Notes: generated from the letters alone by a model not told the origin. A DNA stretch of 64,000 nt from Lachnospiraceae bacterium (GCA_024687125.1 JAILFA010000124.1:1-64000); one strand, 5' to 3'. Counted from the first letter of the stretch, positions 38,419 to 48,143 are shown. Numbers and translations: made by a program.

Positions 38419-40863
38419 CTACGACCGAAGCTCAATATTCATGCTTCCGAGTCCGTTCAGGATCTTCTTCATCGTTCCGGCCACTTCATCGTCTGACAGC
38501 GTCTTCTCCTTGTTGCGGAACGAAAGCGAATAGGCCATAGACTTGAAGCCCTCCTTGATCTGCTCGCCCTCATACAGGTCGAAGAGGCTGACACTTTCCA
38601 GCGTCTTGCCGCCGCGCTGGCGGATCATCTTTTCGATATCGCCAGCAGGAATCTCTCTGGGAACGACCATACTGATATCTCTTGTCACCGCCGGGAATTT
38701 CGCGATCCCCTGATACCGGTGGTCATAACTGGCCCGTTCCACGATGACCGGAAGATCCAGGACAGCGACATAAACACGCCCCTTCATACCGTAGTTATGC
38801 GCGACCATGGGATGCAGCTCACCAAGATATCCTGCGGCAATCTGCTCTTTTCCGTCCGCGAGCAGCACCTGCGCCTGACGGCCGGGATGCAGGAAAGGCT
38901 TCTTCGCCTCGTCCCCGAAAGGCCGGATCTCCGTCGTTTCAAGAAGAGATACACTGTCCAGCAGTTCCTCGACGACGCCCTTCAGCGCGTAAAAATCCCC
39001 CTCACCATAGAACCCCAGTGTCAGCTGCATCCGCTCATCGGGAAGCTGGGTCAGCGGCAGGGATTCCGCGATGTAGATATTGCCAAGTTCAAAGAGCCTG
39101 ACATCCTTATTCCTTCGGTTGAAATTGGTCGCGAGGCTTGTCAGCATCCCGTTCAGGGAGATCGTCCGCATGACGGAGAAATCCTCACCGAGCGGATTGG
39201 CGATCCGGATCGCCTGACGCTCCGGAGCATCCTCCGCAAGATTCAGCTGATCAAACACCTTGGGCGACTCGAACGAATAACAATAGGCCTGTGAAAAGCC
39301 GGCGTATCTGGCCGTTTCCCGCAGTGTCTCCTCCACGCGCAGCTTCCAGGAGAGGCCGCCGGCCGTAGCGCTGTTCTTCGGAAGGGTCACCGGGATCCTG
39401 TCGTATCCGTAAAAACGTGCAATTTCTTCCGCAATATCGCACATTTCGTTCAGATCCTGGCGGAAGCTCGGCACGATGATCGTGTCGCCTTCGACCTTCA
39501 CTTCTTCTCTGTTCAAAATTTCGATCATGTCATCACGGGATATCGATGATCCGATCAGAGCGTTGATGCGATCGACTTCCAGCGGGATCCGTTTTTCCGG
39601 CTTGATCGGCAGTCCGGCTTCCACGATCCCCTGCGTGACCTTGCCGCAGCCCAGCTCCTCAACAAGCGCACAGGCGCGGTTGATCGCCGCTTCGGCATTG
39701 GCGGGATCAAGGCCCTTTTCGAAGAAACCGGAGGCGTCGGTTCTGAGGCCGATCCTCTTGGCGGATTTGCGGATATTGGGTCCGTTAAAAGTCGCCGCCT
39801 CAAAGAGCACCGTCTTTACGTTTTCCGTGATCATGGAATTCTCACCGCCCATGATACCGGCAATGCCGATCTCCTTTTCGGCATCGCAGATCATCAGGAC
39901 ATCCTTGTCCATTGTCCGCTCTTCTCCGTCAAGCGTTACGAACTTGTCGCCGTCCGCGGCGCGGCGCACGATGATCTTGTGTCCCGCAACGGTATCGAGG
40001 TCAAAGGCGTGCATCGGCTGGCCGTACTCGAGCATCACATAGTTGGTGATATCTACAAGATTATTGATCGGCCGGATGCCGCAGGAACGCAGGCGATCAC
40101 GCAGCCATTTCGGGCTCTGCTCGATCCTGATATCCGTGCAGACTCTCGCGCAGTAGCGTGAACAGAGGTCGGTATCCTGCACCTCGACACTGATGTAGTC
40201 CGAGGCCTTTTCAGCCGTCTCATGGATCTCCACGACCGGCTTTTTGAAAGGCAGTTTAAAAGTGGCCGCCGCCTCTCTCGCGATCCCGAGGATGCTGTAG
40301 CAGTCCACACGGTTCGAGGTGATCTCGAATTCAAAGAGCGCGTCCCTGAGTCCGAGTGCTTCCACACCGTCCGTTCCAAGAGCAGGAAGACCGTCCTTTT
40401 CACTGAAGATATGGATTCCCTCCGGATTGGATTCGGGGAACAGATTCTTGTCACAGCCGAGCTCCTCGATAGAGCACATCATGCCGTTGGATTCGATCCC
40501 GCGGAGCTTACCCGCCTTGATCGGGATGCCGTTCTCCGGAAGCGGGCCGCCGTCATGGCCGCCTGCAACCTTGCCGCCGGAGAGAACGACCGGAACGACC
40601 GCACCCTCGAACAGATTCTGCGCGCCGGTCACGATTTGGATCGTTTCCGTCCCGATATCGACCTGACAGATAACGAGCTTGTCCGCGTCTGGATGCTGTT
40701 TGATCTCTTTCACCTGACCGACGACGATCTTTTCCAGATTCTTATCAAGGCGTCTCCAGGTCTCACCCTTGGTCCCCGACAGCGTGAGTGCGTCGAAGAG
40801 CTCCTGATCGGAGCAGGAAAGATCCGGAACATATACTTTTAACCACGAATAGCTTGCGTCCAT
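38419..40863 (-). CDS. pheT: Phenylalanine--tRNA ligase beta subunit
   Basis: MDASYSWLKVYVPDLSCSDQELFDALTLSGTKGE; VVGQVKEIKQHPDADKL; EYGQPMHAFDLD; C-terminal anticodon-binding-like domain. Confidence 0.96.
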   Translation of the reverse strand: MDASYSWLKVYVPDLSCSDQELFDALTLSGTKGETWRRLDKNLEKIVVGQVKEIKQHPDADKLVICQVDIGTETIQIVTGAQNLFEGAVVPVVLSGGKVAGGHDGGPLPENGIPIKAGKLRGIESNGMMCSIEELGCDKNLFPESNPEGIHIFSEKDGLPALGTDGVEALGLRDALFEFEITSNRVDCYSILGIAREAAATFKLPFKKPVVEIHETAEKASDYISVEVQDTDLCSRYCARVCTDIRIEQSPKWLRDRLRSCGIRPINNLVDITNYVMLEYGQPMHAFDLDTVAGHKIIVRRAADGDKFVTLDGEERTMDKDVLMICDAEKEIGIAGIMGGENSMITENVKTVLFEAATFNGPNIRKSAKRIGLRTDASGFFEKGLDPANAEAAINRACALVEELGCGKVTQGIVEAGLPIKPEKRIPLEVDRINALIGSSISRDDMIEILNREEVKVEGDTIIVPSFRQDLNEMCDIAEEIARFYGYDRIPVTLPKNSATAGGLSWKLRVEETLRETARYAGFSQAYCYSFESPKVFDQLNLAEDAPERQAIRIANPLGEDFSVMRTISLNGMLTSLATNFNRRNKDVRLFELGNIYIAESLPLTQLPDERMQLTLGFYGEGDFYALKGVVEELLDSVSLLETTEIRPFGDEAKKPFLHPGRQAQVLLADGKEQIAAGYLGELHPMVAHNYGMKGRVYVAVLDLPVIVERASYDHRYQGIAKFPAVTRDISMVVPREIPAGDIEKMIRQRGGKTLESVSLFDLYEGEQIKEGFKSMAYSLSFRNKEKTLSDDEVAGTMKKILNGLGSMNIELRS

Positions 40864-40875
40864 TGATTAACCCCC

Positions 40876-41898
40876 TTAGAACTGTTCCAGGAAACGGCTG
40901 TCGTTCTCATACAGAAGCCGCATATCATCGATTTCATACTTCAGCAGTGCGATGCGTTCCAATCCGACGCCAAACGCAAAGCCTGTATACTCGCGGTTGT
41001 CGATGCCGCTCATCTCGAGCACATGAGGATGAACCATGCCGCAGCCCAGGATCTCGATCCAGCCGGAGCCCTTGCAGAACCGGCAGCCCTTGCCGCCGCA
41101 TTTAAAGCAGGAAACATCCATCTCGGCGGAAGGCTCGGTGAACGGGAAGTGGTGCGGCCGGAATTTGGTCTTTGTCTCCTCGCCGAACAGTTTTTTGGAG
41201 AATTCATCCAGCGTTCCTTTGAGATCCGCAAAAGTAATGTTCTTATCAATGACCAGTCCCTCGACCTGATGGAAGGACGGTGAATGGGTGGCATCCACCT
41301 CGTCCGCGCGGAACACTCTGCCGGGCGAGATCATCTTGATCGGGAGCCTGCCCTTTTCCATCTCGTGTACCTGGGCGGAAGAAGTCTGCGTGCGCAGGAG
41401 CAGATCGCCATGAATGTAGAAAGTATCCTGCTCATCCTTGGCCGGATGATCCGCCGGGATATTGAGCGCCTCAAAATTGTAGTAATCCTTTTCGATCTCC
41501 GGGCCTTCCACGACTTCGTAACCCATACCGACAAAGATCCGCTCGACCTCCTCAAGCGCCACGGTATTGGGGTGCTTATGTCCGACACGCATCTTTTTCG
41601 ACGGCAGCGTCACATCGATGACCTCCGAACGGAGCCGGGCGTCCATGACCGCCGCGTCAAATTTCTTTTTCTGCGCATCCAGTACGCGCTCGATCTCCTC
41701 ACGCGTATCGTTGACAAGCTGGCCGACCTTGGGCCTGTCCTCGGGAGCCACATCCTTCATGCTCTTTAAGATGCCTGTCAGTTCTCCCTTTTTCCCGAGT
41801 ACAGCCACGCGGATATCATTGAGTTTTTCCGCATCCGCTGCCTGCGAGATGGCTTCCAGTGCCTTAGCCCGGATCTCATCGAGTGTTTCTTTGATCAT
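40876..41898 (-). CDS. pheS: Phenylalanine--tRNA ligase alpha subunit
   Basis: GHKHPNTVALEEVERIFVGMGYEVVEGPEIE; SFHQVEGLVIDKN; GCGMVHPHVLEMSGIDNREYTGFAFGVGLERIALLKY. Confidence 0.97.
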   Translation of the reverse strand: MIKETLDEIRAKALEAISQAADAEKLNDIRVAVLGKKGELTGILKSMKDVAPEDRPKVGQLVNDTREEIERVLDAQKKKFDAAVMDARLRSEVIDVTLPSKKMRVGHKHPNTVALEEVERIFVGMGYEVVEGPEIEKDYYNFEALNIPADHPAKDEQDTFYIHGDLLLRTQTSSAQVHEMEKGRLPIKMISPGRVFRADEVDATHSPSFHQVEGLVIDKNITFADLKGTLDEFSKKLFGEETKTKFRPHHFPFTEPSAEMDVSCFKCGGKGCRFCKGSGWIEILGCGMVHPHVLEMSGIDNREYTGFAFGVGLERIALLKYEIDDMRLLYENDSRFLEQF

Positions 41899-41911
41899 TT
41901 TCCTTCTCCCT

Positions 41912-42922
41912 CTATCTTTCTACCTGTTTGAGTTTGCTGGTATCATTATCATTTTCCTGTGTCTGTTCGTCGGATGTTCCGTTCAGGATCTCGATCATCT
42001 CGCGGATCATCTCCTCATCCTTTAAGCGGAACAGGATCTCGACTCGGCGTGAGGCCTCGGAATCGATCTCTCCGTTTTCCTTGATGACAGGATTGCTGTA
42101 GGATCGTCCGCTGCTCGTTGTGACCGCCCGAAGCGCCTCCAGTTCATCCTTGGACAGGATCCTGCTGTTATCGGCCAGACAGTAGGCCGCAACGGAATAG
42201 GCGCGCTTCTGTGAGAGCTCCAGGTTATACAGATAGCCGCCGCTCGTATCCGTATGCCCCTCGATGATGATCTCGGAGACATACTCCCTGTACTCCGGCC
42301 CCATCAGGATCTTGACATAACGCGGCAGGAACTTGTCCAGGAACTCCTTGCCGGTCGCCTTGAGTTCCGACTGTCCGTAAGAGAACAGGATGCTGGACTG
42401 AAAGGTGATCGCACCGGTCTGCTCATCCACCGCAAGCTCCAGTCCGGAATCATCAAACTCCTTTTTCAGTGCCTCGATCAGTTCGCTCCGCACGCCGATG
42501 ATCCGGTCGAGCTTTGCCTGCTGGGATGCCATCAGACTTTCCAGCTCCGAGAGCAGTACATGCTGTGCCTTTAATTCCTCTTCCTGCGTCGCCAGCTGAT
42601 CCTGCTGAGCGATCAGTTTTTCAGCCTGTGCGAGCAGCTGCGTCTCCTGCAGCGCGATGGCTTCCTTCTGCTGATCGAGGAGAAGCGACTGGGTAGCCAC
42701 AGTCTCGCGCTCCATCTCCAGTGCATCCGTCTGGACCATCAGTTCCTCTTCTTTTCCGAGGAGCTGGCGTTCCTTTTCGTCATACTGGATCTGGGCACGC
42801 AGCATCGTAAAGGCGATGATCACCACAAAGGTGAGCAGCAGCCCTGCCATCATATCGGAATACGAGAGCCAGTAGGTGGTCTCTTCGTCCAGTCTCCGTT
42901 TTCTACGCCGTTTTCCGGTCAT
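41912..42922 (-). CDS. MotB/ZorB-like protein (single TM, coiled coil, OmpA-like peptidoglycan-binding domain)
   Basis: TYWLSYSDMMAGLLLTFVVIIAF TM with Asp; Gln/Glu-rich coiled coil; IIIEGHTDTSGGYLYNLELSQKRAYSVAAYCL...ASRRVEILFRL OmpA motif. Confidence 0.85.
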   Translation of the reverse strand: MTGKRRRKRRLDEETTYWLSYSDMMAGLLLTFVVIIAFTMLRAQIQYDEKERQLLGKEEELMVQTDALEMERETVATQSLLLDQQKEAIALQETQLLAQAEKLIAQQDQLATQEEELKAQHVLLSELESLMASQQAKLDRIIGVRSELIEALKKEFDDSGLELAVDEQTGAITFQSSILFSYGQSELKATGKEFLDKFLPRYVKILMGPEYREYVSEIIIEGHTDTSGGYLYNLELSQKRAYSVAAYCLADNSRILSKDELEALRAVTTSSGRSYSNPVIKENGEIDSEASRRVEILFRLKDEEMIREMIEILNGTSDEQTQENDNDTSKLKQVER

Positions 42923-44346
42923 CAGGAACCACGCTTCCCAAAGATCGACACCTTTTCTTTCCCTTCCTTGCCGGATGTTTCAAAGTGGCGGATCGTCTCC
43001 ACCAGAGAGTCGTTGAGCCGTTCAATGTTCTTCTCCAGTTTGCCGAGAGCGTCCTGAACGTCGACATACGCCTCACTGTAGCTGTCCGGGATCTTCTCCG
43101 CCATTTTTTCCAGACGTACGACCATCTCCCTGAACTCGATATTGGCCTGATGAACGGACTCGGAGAGCTTGGCCGCCGTCTGGTCCGTGATCTGCGGCAT
43201 CCGGTCGATATCATCGTGCATGGTGCTGATCAGACGCTCCTGATCACCCAGCCAGGTCGTATAGCGGGCAGCCTGTTCCGCAGTGCCGGAGAGCACGACC
43301 CTGAGCTGCGCGGCGTTCTCTTTCTGCAGCTTGTAGGTCTGATCGATCGTATAGGACAGCTGTGAGAACGAATTGTTCAGCGACTTGTTCATCTCCGCGA
43401 TAAAAGCATTGGTGATCACACCGAGCGCGTCCAGCTGGTTCTTTTCCGCCCCTTCCGCGAACCGGGCGATCGTGTCGTCAAACCGGTCAAACTGCGGTGT
43501 GAGCAGATCCTCCAGTCCCTCGGCAAGGGAATCCGCGATGTTGTGGGTAAGGAGTCTGAGCTGCTCTGTCTGTGTCTTCATCATATCCATCATGCGGTTG
43601 CGCGTATCGGTCTCCGCATCCGGCAGCACATAGCGGTGATAGACTTCGGCAAACTCGTGGAGGGCCTCCTCGGTCTCCTCGATCTTGCGCTTGTAGACAT
43701 AATTGAAGATCAGGGAAAAGACCATGCCGTAGATGGAAGTATGGAAGGCAACCTTGATACCGCTCATCAGCGGTGCGATGCTGTTTGTGATCTCCGCGGT
43801 GGATCCTGTCGCAAAGCCCTGCAGACCAAAGGACAGACCGATGAACGTGCCCAGGATTCCCAGACCGGTCAGGGCGCCGGGAACCTGATTGATCACGTTG
43901 CGGTGCAGCAGTTCATCCGCCAGATCGTCGCCGATATAATCCTCGATCTCACAGACAGCCGCGCCGCTCAGGTTCTTTTCCGCTCTCGCGGCATCTGTCA
44001 GGAAGTCGCGGTAGGCGTCCGCCAGGATCCCGTCGTCAAACAGTCTCCCGTAGGCATTGCGATAGGTCTCCCAGAGATATCTTCCGGCATTTCCCGCGTT
44101 CTCCGCGTCTTCTTTGATCCTGGTCATGGCGACCCGCAGATACAGGATGACCCGATTGGCCGGGATCAGCGCCGAAGATTCACATTTCAGGAAGATCAGC
44201 CCGACGATCACGAACATGGTGCCGTTGACGATGAGATTCACCAGCTCCGGCTGCTCCCCCATGAAGAAATTCAGATAGATGCACACCAGTGCCATCAGTA
44301 CATAGACGATCGTCAAAAGCCATTCATACCATTTCCGTCCGGGCAT
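42922..44346 (-). CDS. MotA/TolQ/ExbB (ZorA-like) proton-channel family protein with long C-terminal coiled-coil tail
   Basis: TMs; VPGALTGLGILGTFIGLSFGLQGF and GIKVAFHTSIYGMVFSLIFNYVYK MotA/ExbB core; about 200 aa helical tail. Stop/start overlap with the MotB-like gene. Confidence 0.85.
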   Translation of the reverse strand: MPGRKWYEWLLTIVYVLMALVCIYLNFFMGEQPELVNLIVNGTMFVIVGLIFLKCESSALIPANRVILYLRVAMTRIKEDAENAGNAGRYLWETYRNAYGRLFDDGILADAYRDFLTDAARAEKNLSGAAVCEIEDYIGDDLADELLHRNVINQVPGALTGLGILGTFIGLSFGLQGFATGSTAEITNSIAPLMSGIKVAFHTSIYGMVFSLIFNYVYKRKIEETEEALHEFAEVYHRYVLPDAETDTRNRMMDMMKTQTEQLRLLTHNIADSLAEGLEDLLTPQFDRFDDTIARFAEGAEKNQLDALGVITNAFIAEMNKSLNNSFSQLSYTIDQTYKLQKENAAQLRVVLSGTAEQAARYTTWLGDQERLISTMHDDIDRMPQITDQTAAKLSESVHQANIEFREMVVRLEKMAEKIPDSYSEAYVDVQDALGKLEKNIERLNDSLVETIRHFETSGKEGKEKVSIFGKRGS

Positions 44347-44385
44347 TTCTTCTTCCTCTCATAAGCACAACAGTTCATGTGACGG

Positions 44386-44600
44386 CTGAAGTTCATTTCA
44401 ATAGTTGAACCCGCGATGCCGTTTCCTGCTTTTTGACTCCTAGCCAAAGCCAGGTGGGTAACCGCAGTCCTGTTTCTGCCTTCCTCTGCCATAACCGCTT
44501 AAGCGGCCGAAGGCGTGACATCGACGAGGAGCATATAGGAATCCCGTTTAAAGTAATTGTAGGTTCAAAAACGCAGGAGGTGTCGAACATCTCAGGCTCG
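44386..44600 (-). ncRNA. ssrS: Probable 6S RNA
   Basis: Non-coding region between two minus-strand genes, preceded by a promoter. The RNA-sense sequence ...GTTCGACACCTCCTGCGTTTTTGAACCTACAATTACTTTAAACGGGATTCCTATATGC...TTACCCACCTGGCTTTGGCTAGGAGTCAAAAA... resembles remembered clostridial 6S RNAs. Ends pair (CTGAGATGTTC with GAACTTCAG). Boundaries approximate. Confidence 0.6.
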
Positions 44601-44606
44601 CCGAAG

Positions 44607-44635
44607 ATTATACCACATTGCGGTACCCTCTGCAA
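44607..44635 (-). promoter_or_regulatory. Sigma-A-like promoter for the probable 6S RNA (TTGCAG-N17-TATAAT)
   Basis: Reverse complement of CTGCAA (44630-44635) and ATTATA (44607-44612), spacer 17. Confidence 0.7.
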
Positions 44636-44672
44636 ATGGCATTCTATGCTTTCTCCGAAGTATTCACAGGGA

Positions 44673-45923
44673 TCACAGCACCTGAAAAATATAGAACTTC
44701 AGATAATAGGAATTGGCATCTCCTGTCCACAGGATCGGATGGTCCGGTGCCTGCTGGCGGAATTCAACCTGTCTCAGACGCCGATGAGCGGATCTGGCGG
44801 CTTCGGCGATCGTGCGCGCAAACAGTTCCTCCTCCATGAAATGGGAGCAGGTGCAGGTTGCCAGATACCCGCCCTCCCGGACCAGACGCATCCCCCGGAG
44901 ATTGATCTCCCGATAGCCCGCTGCCGCTTTTTTCACGGAGGCACGGGACTTTGTGAATGCCGGCGGATCGAGGATCACAACATCAAACTTTTCCTTTCGG
45001 CGCTCCAGCTCAGGAAGCAGGTCAAAGATATCCGCCGTCTGAAAAGAGACCGCCTGTTCCAGGCCGTTTTGTTTGGCGTTTTCGGTTGCCTGCGCAACGG
45101 CCGTCTCCGAAGCATCAACAGCAAGCACACTCTCCGCTCCGCCCACGGCGGCATTCAGTGCAAAAGCCCCGGTATGCGTGAAGCAGTCGAGAACGCGCGC
45201 TCCTTTGCAGAGACTGCGGATCGCGAGACGGTTATACTTCTGATCCAGGAAAAAACCGGTCTTCTGACCGTTTGCGATATCCACCAGATACCGGATGCCG
45301 TTCTCAACGATCGGAACGTTTGTCTCCCCGCCTTGCTGCGTCCCGGGGACCTCCAGCCACCCGCTGACCCTCGGCAGTCCTTCCAGATCTCTCTCCTTGG
45401 AGTCGCTCCGTTCATAGACACCGCGGATCGATTCGCCGTCCTTCTTCAGCACATCCGCAAGAAAAGCCAGGATCTTTTCTTTGAACCTGTCAATTCCGAG
45501 CGCCAGAGATTCGACGACAAGCACCTCCCCGAAGCGGTCCACCGTCAGTCCCGGGAGCAGATCCGACTCACCGAAGATCAGCCGGCAGGCCGTAAGATCC
45601 TCCGGAGAGCGCATCACATGCTTACGGTACTCCCAGGCAGCACGGACCCTTTCCAGGAGAAGCTCATCCGACACCGGCCGCTTCCGGTCCCTGGACAGGA
45701 TGCGGATCCGGATCCGGGAATGTGAATTGTAAAACCCGTAGCCCAGAAAATATCCGTCATGGTCCAGCAGTTCAACGATTTCTCCGTCAGCGGGTTCTTT
45801 TTCCAGATGATCGATCTCATTGTCATAGATCCAGAGTCCGCCGGCCTTAAAGCTGCGGCCCTCTCCTCTCTTCAGTACGGCGCTTGCCGTCACGCTTGTC
45901 TGTCCCTCTTCATAAGGCGCCAT
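44673..45923 (-). CDS. RlmI-like class I SAM-dependent rRNA (cytosine-C5) methyltransferase with PUA domain
   Basis: PUA-like N-terminus; FLDQKYNRLAIRSLCKGARVLDCFTHTGAFALNAAVGGAESVLAVDAS; DVVILDPPAFTKSR; ATCTCSHFMEEELF. Confidence 0.9.
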   Translation of the reverse strand: MAPYEEGQTSVTASAVLKRGEGRSFKAGGLWIYDNEIDHLEKEPADGEIVELLDHDGYFLGYGFYNSHSRIRIRILSRDRKRPVSDELLLERVRAAWEYRKHVMRSPEDLTACRLIFGESDLLPGLTVDRFGEVLVVESLALGIDRFKEKILAFLADVLKKDGESIRGVYERSDSKERDLEGLPRVSGWLEVPGTQQGGETNVPIVENGIRYLVDIANGQKTGFFLDQKYNRLAIRSLCKGARVLDCFTHTGAFALNAAVGGAESVLAVDASETAVAQATENAKQNGLEQAVSFQTADIFDLLPELERRKEKFDVVILDPPAFTKSRASVKKAAAGYREINLRGMRLVREGGYLATCTCSHFMEEELFARTIAEAARSAHRRLRQVEFRQQAPDHPILWTGDANSYYLKFYIFQVL

Positions 45924-46056
45924 CGATCGTTTCCTTTCAGCTTCCGCGAACTTAAAACTCTGATCACCAGACTCCCATTATACTACGAAACAGCCGCCAT
46001 ATCACGATAACGGTCAAAACCTCCGCCGCCTTCAAAATGCCCCTGGGAATAAGGGA

Positions 46057-46085
46057 TTGTCACATAATACCGGACAAAGTATAAT
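46057..46085 (+). promoter_or_regulatory. Sigma-A-like promoter of HAD hydrolase (TTGTCA-N17-TATAAT)
   Basis: TTGTCA at 46057-46062, TATAAT at 46080-46085. Confidence 0.75.
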
Positions 46086-46129
46086 GAACCGGACTCAGGA
46101 CCTTTGGATAATCGATGGAGGAGAAAAGG

Positions 46130-46807
46130 ATGCCAGGCACACAATACTATGTGATCTTTGATATGGACGGCGTGATCTTTGATTCCGAGCGTGCCTGCCT
46201 GTACTGCTGGCAGGAGATCGCCGCGGATTTCGGGATGCCGGATGTGGAGGACGTCTTCCGCCGGTGCATCGGCACAAACAACCAACAGACACGGGATATC
46301 GTTGAAAATGCCTATGCGGAAGAATTCGGAAGCGGGATCGCTGACAGGCTCATGGCCGAGAGTTCCCGGAGATTCCACGCGAAATATGATAACGGCAATC
46401 TCCCTGTCAAAGATGGCGTCCGGGAGATCCTGACCTTTCTGAAAGATGCCGGTGTCACGCTCGGTCTGGCCTCTTCGACCCGAAAAGCCTCTGTGGAATG
46501 TGAACTGCGTGAGGCGGGGTTCCTCGATTATTTCAATCATATCGTCGGAGGAGATGCCGTATGTGTGAGCAAGCCCGATCCCGAGATCTATGAGATCGCC
46601 ATCCGGGAACTGGGAGCGGTCCCTGCCCGCACCTGGGCGATCGAAGATTCCTTCAACGGGATCCGTTCCGCACACGCGGCACAGCTGCGTCCCATCATGG
46701 TCCCGGACATCATTCCCGCGGATGAGGAGATGCGCGGTCTCAGTGAGGTGGTCTGCGCCGATCTCAGAGAGGCCAGGGACTATCTCGCCAGGCAGATCGA
46801 GGGATAG
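46130..46807 (+). CDS. HAD family hydrolase (beta-phosphoglucomutase-like)
   Basis: YYVIFDMDGVIFDSERACLYCW; TLGLASSTRKASVECELREAGFLDYFNHIVGGDAV; WAIEDSFNGIRSAHAAQL. GGAGGAG upstream of ATG 46130. Confidence 0.9.
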   Translation: MPGTQYYVIFDMDGVIFDSERACLYCWQEIAADFGMPDVEDVFRRCIGTNNQQTRDIVENAYAEEFGSGIADRLMAESSRRFHAKYDNGNLPVKDGVREILTFLKDAGVTLGLASSTRKASVECELREAGFLDYFNHIVGGDAVCVSKPDPEIYEIAIRELGAVPARTWAIEDSFNGIRSAHAAQLRPIMVPDIIPADEEMRGLSEVVCADLREARDYLARQIEG

Positions 46808-46808
46808 A

Positions 46809-48029
46809 TCACATCCTTTGCATGATACCGCCCGGGCAGTCAATGACGATCAGAGGGATCCGGAATTCCTCAGGTGTCATGCCCGCGTGACCCCCCGGCA
46901 TGCTCTGTGCCTCGTAATGGGTGTTAAAGATCGATGTATCGGATACAGCGGCGGCAACATAGTCGCCGATCATCAACTCCAGTTCGGGATGACTTTCACC
47001 CGGTCCGAACAGTCCCAGACGCAGTACTTCCTCCCTTGTAAGAAGCAGGAAATCCTCCCCGAAATGCTGTCTGAATACATCCGGAAAACGCTCCCGATCC
47101 GCTTTTTTCACAAACAGGTTCAGGGTACGGGGTTCCAGGGACGGCAGGCGTTCCAGACATCCGAGAACCTCAGGGTGGTCGAGGATGCAGAGATTCCTGC
47201 TGTCCACGTGGCTGTGGTCGGCTGTGACCATGAGCAGTGTATCGGACAGACCTGCAGCAAACCGTTCTATCCTCTCTTCCAGCAGGGTGACCAGTTCATG
47301 CGTCTGCGGGCTGACCGTTCCCGTCCGGTGCATCGTCGCATCCGGCTCATTCCAATACGCATAGATGAATTTGCAGCCGGGTTCGCTGCACAGATCCTCT
47401 GTACGCTTTAAGATGGCATCCAGATCCCCGGGATAAGGCGGCATGAAGGGCATGAAAAAGAACGCCCGGCCGCCGGTTTCACAGATCCTGTCGACGATCG
47501 TCTGATAGGGAGTATACGCAAAGCCCGCGTGATGATCAGCCGCCGGTTTTCTTTCCGCCAGAGAGTTTTCATCCCAGACAGGTTTTCCGTCTGCGTCTGT
47601 TCCCGCGGGAGCGGCGCCTTCTTTTTCCGTCAGCTGCTCCGAATTGGTGAACACGGTCACGTTTTTATCCAGCTTCGGATAATACATATCCCATCCCAGC
47701 CAGCCATGCTCATTGGGATAGAGGCCGCTCATGACGGATGTGGTCGCAGCGACCGTTGTCGGAGGATATACGGACTCCAGGGAACCGGCAAGGTGCGACC
47801 GGAAGAACCCGTTTCTGTCCAGATGCTTCTCGAGGATCGAAATCCCCATCGCATCCAGCAGAAGAAGGACCACATTTTTGCGCTTCCCGCCAAGATACTG
47901 ATCTGCCAGCGGCAGCGTATCGTGCAGAGGGACTGCTCCGAATCTCGCAAGCACGGAATTCGCCAGATTGACCAGGCAGTTCCGGGAATCGGGCAGATAC
48001 AGTTTTTGCCGTGTTTCCAGTGCATCCAT
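46809..48029 (-). CDS. Alkaline phosphatase / nucleotide pyrophosphatase superfamily protein
   Basis: NVVLLLLDAMGISILEKHL; YPPTTVAATTSVMSGLYPNEHGWLGWDMYY; LLMVTADHSHVDSR; MPGGHAGMTPEEFRIPLIV. Confidence 0.8.
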   Translation of the reverse strand: MDALETRQKLYLPDSRNCLVNLANSVLARFGAVPLHDTLPLADQYLGGKRKNVVLLLLDAMGISILEKHLDRNGFFRSHLAGSLESVYPPTTVAATTSVMSGLYPNEHGWLGWDMYYPKLDKNVTVFTNSEQLTEKEGAAPAGTDADGKPVWDENSLAERKPAADHHAGFAYTPYQTIVDRICETGGRAFFFMPFMPPYPGDLDAILKRTEDLCSEPGCKFIYAYWNEPDATMHRTGTVSPQTHELVTLLEERIERFAAGLSDTLLMVTADHSHVDSRNLCILDHPEVLGCLERLPSLEPRTLNLFVKKADRERFPDVFRQHFGEDFLLLTREEVLRLGLFGPGESHPELELMIGDYVAAAVSDTSIFNTHYEAQSMPGGHAGMTPEEFRIPLIVIDCPGGIMQRM

Positions 48030-48101
48030 GATTAATGATTCTAACAGAGCGGACGCACTGATTCAATGCGGAATCATTTTGGGGAAAATACGGACTCGCA
48101 C

Positions 48102-48128
48102 TAAAGTTCTGCGCAGAAATGCCGAGAT
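48102..48128 (+). promoter_or_regulatory. Sigma-28/sigma-D-like promoter (TAAA-N15-GCCGAGAT)
   Basis: TAAA at 48102-48105, 15-nt spacer, GCCGAGAT at 48121-48128; 7/8 match to GCCGATAT. Confidence 0.65.
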
Positions 48129-48143
48129 AAGAATCGGATGATT

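Noticed and set aside
41912-44346. Complete Zorya anti-phage defence system
   Set aside because: Only the ZorA/ZorB-like motor is present; neighbours are pheS and an RNA gene, with no ZorC/ZorD/ZorE-type genes in the window.
44393-44635. 80-aa minus-strand ORF
   Set aside because: Covers the probable 6S RNA and its promoter; no coding features or recognisable domain.
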